Shown here one piece after another: positions 1 through 6,470 of a stretch of DNA of 22,282 bases (within the stretch, counting starts at the first letter, position 1; every line of letters starts with the position of its first letter). Source of the DNA: JAHEIJ01 sp040235565 (lineage in GTDB: Bacteria; Pseudomonadota; Gammaproteobacteria; UBA6429; Thiohalophilaceae); assembly GCA_040235565.1 (NCBI GenBank), contig JBECLA010000089.1, positions 1 through 22,282 of the forward strand, given 5' to 3'. The notes beneath the pieces were generated by a model that had not been told where the DNA came from, searched no databases, and saw nothing but the letters and a program-made list of their open reading frames with translations. Both the position numbers and the translations under genes were made by a program.

Positions 1-1
1 A

Positions 2-181
2 GTCTGTAACCATTGTGGCAAAGCGTTTGACGACGATCAGAATTATTGCCCCTATTGTCTGACACCGACGCCAGCGCAGCAGAATGCCAATCTCGCCAAG
101 GTCAGGAACAAATTTCTGCTGGTTTTCCTGGGTCTGGTTGTATTTTGTATCCTGATGATCCTGTGGTTACCAAGAAACTGA
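2..181 (+). CDS. Zinc-ribbon protein with C-terminal membrane segment (5' truncated by window)
   Basis: An open frame runs from base 2 to a TGA at 179-181; the start lies before the window. The visible 59 residues open with two Cys-X2-Cys pairs (CNHC and CPYC), the pattern of a short zinc ribbon. A polar linker rich in Gln, Ala and Asn follows, then one hydrophobic segment of about 20 residues ending in WLPRN. This suggests a small tail-anchored membrane protein with a cytoplasmic zinc-binding head. The stop lies six bases from the stop of the convergent DUF2189 gene. No family can be named from the part shown. Confidence 0.7.
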   Translation, partial: VCNHCGKAFDDDQNYCPYCLTPTPAQQNANLAKVRNKFLLVFLGLVVFCILMILWLPRN

Positions 182-187
182 TCATCA

Positions 188-949
188 TCACTTTCCATCG
201 AGGGGAAACACCCGCAGATAAAACGCAAAACTGGCATAGGACATCACCGGTAACACGATTGCCAGTAAAGGCAGTAACAGGATTGACCCCACGATGGTGC
301 CGGTCAGTAACAGCCCCCAGACAATACTGATCAGGAAATACCGCAGTACGGCATGTACGCTGGCAAATATTGCCTGCACCGTCGCCGTCCGCCGCTGATA
401 CAGCAATGGTATTGAAAAGGCGGACGTTGCGAAGGCAATGAATGCCAGCACTGACCCCATCAGGGTACTCCACAGGGTGAAGGCGATAACGTCTGTCTGG
501 AACTGGGTTAACCAGATAGGCTGGTTCGCGGGGTCCACTTCACCGATCATGAAGCTGTAGAGCACACCAGCATCGGTAATCCAGACCAGGAACAGGAAGG
601 TGCAGATCAGGGCTACCACCCAGAGCCCGGTTGGCGCGCGCCTGAATCCCGCAAAGGCATCCTTGAAACCGGCTGTGATACCACGGGCACGTAACTCGGA
701 CAGATGAAAAAATCCCACCAGAAAAATCGGCGCCAACAACATGAATCCACCAGCAAACGGCAGGGCCATGGCAGAGATACCGATCTGATACACAAGTACC
801 AGCACCGCCAGCCCCAGCAACGCGAATATCGCACCGAAGGCCAGACTGACGCCGGGCATCGCGTGAAATTCCTCCCAGCCGGCTCGTAATGCCTGGCGAA
901 TATCGCGAAACACCAGTTTGTGTGCAGTCGGGTGTGGCGCCAGACTCAC
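188..949 (-). CDS. DUF2189 integral membrane protein
   Basis: This 253-residue protein has about six hydrophobic segments and the N-terminal pattern DIRQALRAGWEEF that I associate with the DUF2189 family (predicted integral membrane proteins of unknown function). The length is normal for that family. The start is GTG at 949, supported by a GGAGAG ribosome-binding site about eight bases upstream. After the short cytoplasmic N-terminus, hydrophobic stretches lie near residues 37-60 and 65-85 and continue in pairs to the end, which reads LRVFPLDGK. It converges on the zinc-ribbon gene with a six-base gap. The role is unknown; the family call rests on motif memory, not a search. Confidence 0.8.
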   Translation of the reverse strand: MSLAPHPTAHKLVFRDIRQALRAGWEEFHAMPGVSLAFGAIFALLGLAVLVLVYQIGISAMALPFAGGFMLLAPIFLVGFFHLSELRARGITAGFKDAFAGFRRAPTGLWVVALICTFLFLVWITDAGVLYSFMIGEVDPANQPIWLTQFQTDVIAFTLWSTLMGSVLAFIAFATSAFSIPLLYQRRTATVQAIFASVHAVLRYFLISIVWGLLLTGTIVGSILLLPLLAIVLPVMSYASFAFYLRVFPLDGK

Positions 950-1104
950 ATCACACTCTCCAATTAGATAAATGATCAGGCATACGTCTATACCCGTTTT
1001 TGCGGGAAAGAGAATTGATCAAAGACAATTTTCAGAACGGAACTGAGGACGGGCGCGGTTTGGCAACCCCGGCAGGCGAAATTCATCAGGGTCACTAAGG
1101 CTGC

Positions 1105-1152
1105 TAAAAAAAACAGGACCGGTGTCCCTGACATTTCAGGGGGATACCGGCC
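1105..1152 (-). terminator. Rho-independent terminator for the Gly-rich secreted protein gene
   Basis: Read on the minus strand, an imperfect GC-rich hairpin (CCGGTATCCCCCTGA pairing with TCAGGGACACCGG) is followed within five bases by eight T residues (1106-1113 on the plus strand are A). It lies 36-83 bases past the stop of the gene at 1188-1577. The region 950-1104 beyond it shows nothing I can interpret. Confidence 0.75.
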
Positions 1153-1187
1153 TGCTGGTGGTGACGAGCTAAGGGAAGGGAGAATAT

Positions 1188-1577
1188 TTACCGCCGTCCA
1201 CCCCCCCCGCCGGCACCTTTACCGCCACCATTGCCAACACCATATTGACCATCGCCATTCCCGCTGCGACCGTATTTGTGCTGGTTGCCTGTCCCCGTTC
1301 CGTCACGAAGACGTATCCGTTCCCGGTTCAGTTCACCCTGACCGGTTTCATTATCTGCCCCGACCATACTGCGGGTCTGGTCCTGGCTTGTCTGTTGACT
1401 GCTATCCGCGGCCGCATAGTAGCGATACCGGTTTTCCTGTTGGACATACGCACGTGTTTGTTCCATCAGGCGCAGTGCCTCAATCTGACGATTGGCTTGC
1501 GCTTCCTCCGCCGCCAGCAGGGTGACGGATGGCAGCATCAGCGCGGCAAGAATCCCTGAGGTCATGACTGTTTTCAT
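1188..1577 (-). CDS. Small secreted protein with Gly-rich C-terminus, unknown function
   Basis: This 129-residue protein begins with a Sec signal peptide (MKTV, hydrophobic core, probable cut after TLLA near residue 22). A charged, Gln- and Arg-rich middle section (residues 24-95) has an alpha-helical look and includes YVQQENRYRYY. The tail from about residue 92 is dominated by Gly, Asn and Lys and ends in GGGGGRR. A clear AAGGAGA site precedes the ATG at 1577. The last Gly codons contain a run of eight G (C at 1201-1208 on the plus strand), so slippage there would change the C-terminus. It stands alone, with its own terminator. I do not recognise the family; a periplasmic or surface role is only an inference from the signal peptide. 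Confidence 0.7.
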   Translation of the reverse strand: MKTVMTSGILAALMLPSVTLLAAEEAQANRQIEALRLMEQTRAYVQQENRYRYYAAADSSQQTSQDQTRSMVGADNETGQGELNRERIRLRDGTGTGNQHKYGRSGNGDGQYGVGNGGGKGAGGGGGRR

Positions 1578-1771
1578 ACCAAATCTCCTTATAAATCAGT
1601 AATCTTGTTTTACATGCTATGGATGGCTTGCCGGTGGCGTCGCTTCGTACCGACACCCGAGGCTAGTTGGCCATTTGTTGTATTTAACGCAGCGTACCTG
1701 CCCGGGTTGACACCGGCATAGCAGCCTCTAAAGATGAGTGGGAAGAGAAAAGTGTGGCGGGGCGTCAGGCG

Positions 1772-2134
1772 TTACTCGGCATCCCCGGGTGCTGTCAGGG
1801 CATCGCCCAGAAAATTTCTGGCATTTGACATGGCGGCCTTGACCTCGCTTCGGGTCAGCTCCGAGGTGTCATGTCGCAAGTTACTGAGATAGCGATACTT
1901 TTGTCTGGCATTGTACTCCACGAGCTCGATGGCCTTGTCCTGCTGCCCGTTGGCGAGGTGCTCCAGCACCCGGACATCCCGGTTTAACTGGCTTGCTGCT
2001 TTGCGTGCGGCAATATCGGCAGAATATTTACCCAGATAACCGGATACCCCGATAAATACGATGATGCTGCCTGACAGAAACCCGAGCAGGGCACTGAACA
2101 GGACAGCTTTGCGGGTCGTCTTTGTGGATGTCAT
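1772..2134 (-). CDS. Single-pass membrane-anchored small protein, unknown
   Basis: This 120-residue protein has a basic N-terminus (MTSTKTTRK), one membrane segment at about residues 11-32 and a mostly helical, charged remainder (residues 40-110) with many Arg, Glu and Asn residues. The probable topology is N-in with the helical part in the periplasm. It is the last gene of a minus-strand set: its start lies 33 bases past the stop of the propeller-like gene. No strong ribosome-binding site is visible, so the start is less certain than for its neighbours and translation may depend on the upstream genes. I do not recognise the family. Confidence 0.65.
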   Translation of the reverse strand: MTSTKTTRKAVLFSALLGFLSGSIIVFIGVSGYLGKYSADIAARKAASQLNRDVRVLEHLANGQQDKAIELVEYNARQKYRYLSNLRHDTSELTRSEVKAAMSNARNFLGDALTAPGDAE

Positions 2135-2167
2135 GATAATTCAAACACATGTTGTGACTACTTGGAC

Positions 2168-3391
2168 CTACTCAACCATCTTGCCAAACAGGTAACGTAT
2201 CCGGGTAGGTCCCCCGATACTGTCCCGTTCCATCCAGGCAAGATGCAGGTTACCGTCGCGGTCCAGATAGAGTGAGGGATGCTGTTGTTCTCCCGGGCCG
2301 GCCGCGCCCGGCACGGTCAGGTCATCGCTCCAGTCCTCGTCTTCCCACCAGCTCAGCATGATATTGGCATTGCCATCCCGATTATCATCCCAGCCGACCA
2401 CCAGGCGGCCGGAGGCATGCCCCGCCGTGGTGGCATGCCACTGCTGCGCGTAACCGCCAAACGAATCCTGTACTTTCCGGTTCGGACCGAATAGCGCTTC
2501 GGCCAGATTCTGATAGTCGGCCGCATAGATATCATAGCCTTCACGGAAATTTCGCTTGTCGGCCCACACCGCCAATGCTTGCCCGGAACCGTAACTCGCC
2601 AGCGCGACCCGGGCCACCCCGTGTCCCTTACCAAAAGGCATAGCGGGACCGGGGGGACGTTCACTGATTCGTTGTGGTGGCGTAAAGGTACAGGCAGTCT
2701 GATCGCTGTTTTGTGCTGCCATAATAATGGTATGTCCGGGGCGCCGATCCTCCCACGCCACAATCACCCGCCCGGCAACACTGATAACCGTGGGATAGAG
2801 TTGATCATCCTTCGGTGCCAGCGCATCTACGGGACAGCGTTGTTTCGGCCGCAAACTCCTGTCATCAACCACAAAACGTTGTAGCCAGATCCGACCAAAG
2901 CGCTCTTCGCGCTGGGAATACACCAACAGCAGTTCATTGCCCTGGCTGGTGAGGCTCGCGTGCGACGCGCCATTGTTGCCAATCCTGACGATCGGCCCCG
3001 CTCCCGCCGGAGTCACCAGACGCACAAAAATCCGGCTGTCCTCTTCCCAGGCGAGCGCAAAGCGGTTATCCGCCAGAGCCAGCAGTGTCGGCTCATACGC
3101 CTCACCCGTATCACTGACTCGCATCTCGGTGGTAAAGCTTGCCGCTGTCACTGGCTTACGGGTCAGGTAAATTCGTGGTGTAGCGTCGCGGTTGTCCTCC
3201 CACACAACCGCCACGGTGTCACTCGAGACGGCGATATTTCTTCGGCCGGAAGATTCAAGGTGATGAAAAATGCCTGCGCCAGAAGTCGTGGTGACCGTGA
3301 CCGGTTTGCCGAATTCCCATGGCTGCGCCAGCGCAACGGGGGCGACCACCATAACCAGCCACCCTGTCCAGCATTTCGCGTACCAGCTCAC
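2168..3391 (-). CDS. Secreted six-bladed beta-propeller-like protein (sialidase-like repeats)
   Basis: This 407-residue protein has a signal peptide with probable cleavage after ALA at residue 22. It carries six spaced repeats of the form [VA]xW[ED][DE]xR[DN] at about residues 64-69 (WEDNRD), 114-118 (WEED), 213-218 (WEDRRP), 276-281 (WADKRN), 334-339 (WDDNRD) and 386-390. Several are followed by a beta strand such as RIYL, IIMA, DIYA and NIML. This periodicity fits a six-bladed propeller of the sialidase/exo-alpha-sialidase superfamily. I do not see the complete catalytic Arg triad, so enzymatic activity is not claimed. The start is GTG at 3391, overlapping the thioredoxin-like stop by four bases (GTGA), which implies translational coupling. 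It probably binds or scaffolds something in the periplasm or at the surface. Confidence 0.8.
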   Translation of the reverse strand: MSWYAKCWTGWLVMVVAPVALAQPWEFGKPVTVTTTSGAGIFHHLESSGRRNIAVSSDTVAVVWEDNRDATPRIYLTRKPVTAASFTTEMRVSDTGEAYEPTLLALADNRFALAWEEDSRIFVRLVTPAGAGPIVRIGNNGASHASLTSQGNELLLVYSQREERFGRIWLQRFVVDDRSLRPKQRCPVDALAPKDDQLYPTVISVAGRVIVAWEDRRPGHTIIMAAQNSDQTACTFTPPQRISERPPGPAMPFGKGHGVARVALASYGSGQALAVWADKRNFREGYDIYAADYQNLAEALFGPNRKVQDSFGGYAQQWHATTAGHASGRLVVGWDDNRDGNANIMLSWWEDEDWSDDLTVPGAAGPGEQQHPSLYLDRDGNLHLAWMERDSIGGPTRIRYLFGKMVE

Positions 3392-3852
3392 TGCTTGCTA
3401 GCCTCAGCCAGAGCTTGCTGGATTTTCATGTCTGCTTCCCGCAGATCCTCAATGCGTTGCACCCCCACCAGCCGTAACAACGGTTGGCCTGCGGGCGTCA
3501 TGAAGGTAAATACCGGGGTGACAAAGGCGTTATAGCGGGTCCCGACCTCGCGTTCAGTAATCCGTTCGCCACTGGGCAGGTGTAACCGTTTCCCGCTTTC
3601 GGCATCCACATAGGCCAGCACGTAGTTTCGGGTGTAGGTCTCACGTATGCCATTATCGGAAAACGCTTCCTTATTGGTCTTCTCGCAATAGCCACAGCCA
3701 TAACGCCCGAAATACACAAACAAGGGCTTGTTCTGCGCGCGTGCCTGTTGCATGGCCTGATCAAACGGTTGGAAGGGGTAGCCCGACGGCGCTTCAGCCA
3801 ACAGCGGCAAGGCGATGAAACCGGTGACGAGTAGCAAAGCAACACGCAGCAT
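3388..3852 (-). CDS. Periplasmic thioredoxin-fold protein (CGYC)
   Basis: This 154-residue protein has a signal peptide (cut near residue 19, LLA) and a thioredoxin-like domain. The active-site motif is CGYC at residues 53-56, preceded by the strand KPLFVYFGR, and the cis-proline motif VTPVFTF is centred on P113. The arrangement resembles SoxW, DsbD C-terminal domain and thioredoxin_7 proteins, which reduce or isomerise disulfides in the periplasm. A GGAG site lies about six bases before the ATG at 3852. It is the first gene of a three-gene operon and overlaps the propeller-like gene, so that protein may be a client or partner (inference). Confidence 0.85.
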   Translation of the reverse strand: MLRVALLLVTGFIALPLLAEAPSGYPFQPFDQAMQQARAQNKPLFVYFGRYGCGYCEKTNKEAFSDNGIRETYTRNYVLAYVDAESGKRLHLPSGERITEREVGTRYNAFVTPVFTFMTPAGQPLLRLVGVQRIEDLREADMKIQQALAEASKQ

Positions 3853-4129
3853 AAGGAACTCCGAATCAGCAGCATTTTCCGCTATTGAATGAAATTTGCA
3901 TGGCTTTGTCCAGCAAGGATGGAAGCCACAACAGCGACCGCGGGCAGGAAAATCCGGTCATCCAACCCGGTTATATTAACCATGAAAAAATAAATTTATC
4001 CTGAACTCCCCGCCAATTCGCCTGCACAGGTCCGGATATTCTCTACGCATTGCACAAGCGGCATAGCGATTGCCTGACTCAAGGTATAGCATGCAAAAGG
4101 ATGAGCTGCCTATGGATCATGATTGCTGT

Positions 4130-4666
4130 TTAGTTTGATGCGTTGTAGGCCGTGTTGAATTCCGCCAGCGCCGCATCTCTGTCCCCCTGTGCCTGCACCA
4201 ACTCCCAGAATTTACGGAAATCCCGTCTGGCATTTTCCAGTTTAAACTCCATCTTGCGGCTCTTGTCCTTGAGGAATAACTCGATGTTGCTATTGACCGT
4301 ATCGTAGTAGTCCTGACAGACAGACATAAGCGGCACATCTTCCGGCAGAAATTGCAAGATACCCTGTCGGTAGGCCGGTATGATGCCACCCGGAAACATT
4401 CGCCCGGTATAACTGTGTGCCGTAGCATCGCGATTTCGTTTCAGGTGCACATACAGCGCCGCATCGCCATAATAGTGATCCAGTTTGCCCAGAAACCAGG
4501 CAAGCCGGTTATCGGCTTCAATGTGATCAACAGGATAAGCAAACCGCGCCTTACCAAGCAGGTGACAACGCGACTCATGCGCGCTGCTGTAATTGGAAAT
4601 ATGCTGGCACGCCTTGATAAAGGTCGTGGACCCACAGCGACCGGTATTCAAGATAAAGACATTCAT
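4130..4666 (-). CDS. Short sulfotransferase-like protein
   Basis: The N-terminus MNVFILNTGRCGSTTF matches the 5'-phosphosulfate-binding loop of PAPS-dependent sulfotransferases (residues 5-16, GRCGST). A second family feature may be HLKRNRDATAHSYTGRM around residues 74-90, where the 3'-phosphate-binding Arg and Ser usually lie. At 178 residues it is shorter than most sulfotransferases (about 250-300), so it may be a minimal version or divergent in its C-terminal half. The frame is intact with no sign of decay. It lies 50 bases downstream of the DUF2237 gene on the same strand. The acceptor substrate is unknown. The ribosome-binding site is weak, so expression may depend on the upstream gene. 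Confidence 0.75.
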   Translation of the reverse strand: MNVFILNTGRCGSTTFIKACQHISNYSSAHESRCHLLGKARFAYPVDHIEADNRLAWFLGKLDHYYGDAALYVHLKRNRDATAHSYTGRMFPGGIIPAYRQGILQFLPEDVPLMSVCQDYYDTVNSNIELFLKDKSRKMEFKLENARRDFRKFWELVQAQGDRDAALAEFNTAYNASN

Positions 4667-4716
4667 TAGCCCGCAACAAACATTGTCTTGTGGATAAACG
4701 GGGATACCGCGGTGAA

Positions 4717-5094
4717 TCAGTTCATGTCCACGGCAAACTTTTTTAACAGCTCAAAGGGCACGATTTCCAGTGCCCGCTTGTGAGTGCGGGTCAGGAAAAC
4801 GCGTGGCGCCATATTGTCTTCATACGCCTCCAGCCATCTTGCCGCACACAGGCACCAGCTATTTCCCGGTTTCACGCCATCAAAACCATACTCCGGCATC
4901 GGCGTGGACAGATCATTTCCCTTGAACCGGGAATATTCCAGGAAGGCTTGCGACGCCTCGACACATACCGTATGCGAACCCACATCTTCCTGGCAGGTAT
5001 TACACTTGCTGTCCCGAAAAAATCCCGTCACCGGGTCGTCGCCACAGGCAACCAGCGGTTCGTTGAAGACATTCAGCGACTTATCCATTTGCAT
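4717..5094 (-). CDS. DUF2237 family protein
   Basis: A 125-residue cytoplasmic protein with the DUF2237 signature motifs in order: DPVTGFFRD (residues 20-28), EDVGSHTVC (36-44), GNDLSTP (59-65) and WCLCAARW (80-87). The conserved Cys residues C17, C31, C44, C81 and C83 are typical. The frame stays open to an ATG at 5145, but I choose the ATG at 5094. It is preceded by GAGGTGAT, an eight-base match to the 16S rRNA tail seven bases upstream, and the conserved region begins just after it. The biochemical role is unknown. It probably shares a transcript with the sulfotransferase-like gene. Confidence 0.88.
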   Translation of the reverse strand: MQMDKSLNVFNEPLVACGDDPVTGFFRDSKCNTCQEDVGSHTVCVEASQAFLEYSRFKGNDLSTPMPEYGFDGVKPGNSWCLCAARWLEAYEDNMAPRVFLTRTHKRALEIVPFELLKKFAVDMN

Positions 5095-5413
5095 AGTGCT
5101 TATCACCTCTGTTTCATAGCCCCCCCTGTCAGGGCGAAGGTTCATACTTTAATATTCCGTAAGAATATAGCTTACTGCTTATATTGAATACAGGTCATGA
5201 CTGTCGTGTCATTCCCCCGCAGGCATGGCACGCGATCCTGTCAATCACTTTTACGGTAACCATAGCAATTCCGTCATCCCTGTCGGGTCGGTAAGTAACT
5301 GAAAAATACTCCGATTACGGTCTACACTATATACTCATGATGACTGATTCGCGCTTGTTATTTGCTTCATCCGATGTTTACTTAATACTAAAAAATAATG
5401 CGGAGAAATGGAG
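5095..5413. other. Divergent intergenic region between DUF2237 and TRAP genes
   Basis: No gene of convincing quality lies in these 319 bases. They must hold the promoters of the minus-strand DUF2237 unit and the plus-strand TRAP unit. A six-base inverted repeat, ATATTC/GAATAT (5152-5157 and 5163-5168), lies in the DUF2237 leader. A weak sigma-70-like pair for the TRAP genes is TTGTTA at 5355-5360 and TACTTA at 5379-5384 with 18 bases between them. Confidence 0.4.
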
Positions 5414-6427
5414 ATGAAACGACGACTATCCAGATGGCTCACTATAATTTGCATTTTAGCCTTCATCGGTGCTGTCCCGCAGGTACGGGCCGAAGGAGAC
5501 TACCTGTTGGCAACCGCAAGCACCGGCGGCACATACTATCCTGTCGGGGTGGCGCTATCGACACTGATCAAGGTCAAATTACAGCCCAAGCACAAGATCA
5601 ACATGTCCGCAATCAATTCCGCAGGTTCCGCCGAGAACGTTAAACTGCTGCGGGAAAACGAAACCCAATTCGCGATCCTGCAGGGACTGTTCGGTTCCTA
5701 TGCCTGGCAGGGTACCGGTCCGGTTGCAAATGATGGCCCCCAGAAAAATTTGCGTGCCGTTTCCATGCTGTGGCAGAACGTCGAACATTTTATAATTGAT
5801 TCGGAGTTCGTTAAGAGCGGCACCATCGATGACCTGAAGCCGCTCAAAGGCAAACCCGCCGCTTTTGGAAAGAAGAACTCCGGTACCATTGGTTCCAATC
5901 GTAAAATTCTTTCCAATCTTGGATACGATCTCGACAAGGATTTCGAGCTGTTTTACGGTGGTTATGGTCCTTCCGCCAGCGCCCTGCAAGACGGCAAGGT
6001 GGATATCATCAATACGCCTGCCGGTGTACCCGTCGGCGCACTGACCAAACTGTTTGCTGCCCGGGGTAATGAAGTGACCCTGCTGAACTTTACCCCGGCA
6101 CAGGCAAAGCAAGCTGATGGCGGCCTGAAACTGTGGACACCCTACCTCATTCCGGCCGGTACCTATCCGGGCCAGTCCAGGGACGTCGATACCATCGCCC
6201 AGCCAAACTTTCTTGCCGTGCGCTCAGACGTCACCGAAGATGATGTGTATATGATCACCAAGACCATCTACGAGAACCTGGGCTTCCTGCAGGCGATCCA
6301 CAAGGCCACCAATGCCATGGCACTGGAGAAAGCCATTGCCGGACTGCCAATGCCATTACATCCCGGTGCGGCACGCTATTACAAGGAAGCCGGTCTGACG
6401 ATACCCAGGGAGTTAATCGCTAACTGA
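5414..6427 (+). CDS. TAXI family TRAP transporter solute-binding protein
   Basis: This periplasmic binding protein of a tripartite (TRAP) secondary transporter captures an organic anion and delivers it to the membrane subunit. After a signal peptide (cut after VRA, residue 26) the mature protein starts with the family hallmark STGGTYYPVG (residues 36-45). Later motifs include YGGYGPSASALQDGKVDI and the region AGTYPGQSRDVDTIAQPNFLAVR. The length of 337 residues is normal. An ATG at 5408 is in frame, but the one at 5414 has GGAG eight bases upstream and gives a typical MKRR signal peptide start. It is followed by a hairpin and the fused permease. The substrate cannot be told from sequence; TAXI proteins have been linked to dicarboxylates such as glutamate and 2-oxoglutarate. 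Confidence 0.93.
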   Translation: MKRRLSRWLTIICILAFIGAVPQVRAEGDYLLATASTGGTYYPVGVALSTLIKVKLQPKHKINMSAINSAGSAENVKLLRENETQFAILQGLFGSYAWQGTGPVANDGPQKNLRAVSMLWQNVEHFIIDSEFVKSGTIDDLKPLKGKPAAFGKKNSGTIGSNRKILSNLGYDLDKDFELFYGGYGPSASALQDGKVDIINTPAGVPVGALTKLFAARGNEVTLLNFTPAQAKQADGGLKLWTPYLIPAGTYPGQSRDVDTIAQPNFLAVRSDVTEDDVYMITKTIYENLGFLQAIHKATNAMALEKAIAGLPMPLHPGAARYYKEAGLTIPRELIAN

Positions 6428-6433
6428 GATCAC

Positions 6434-6461
6434 AAACCGGCTGCCAGTGGCAGCCGGTTTT
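6434..6461 (+). terminator. Perfect 12-bp hairpin between TRAP binding protein and permease
   Basis: AAACCGGCTGCC (6434-6445) and GGCAGCCGGTTT (6449-6460) form a perfect stem with a three-base loop, ending in TTTT (6458-6461). It starts six bases past the stop of the binding-protein gene. The T tract is too short for a strong terminator, so partial termination or 3'-end protection of the upstream message is more likely. Either would give more binding protein than permease. Confidence 0.75.
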
Positions 6462-6470
6462 GCGATTGCC

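Noticed and set aside
2960..3535. 191-codon plus-strand ORF opposite the propeller and thioredoxin genes
   Set aside because: The minus-strand frames have signal peptides, motifs and coupled starts; this one has no recognisable domain and is a shadow.
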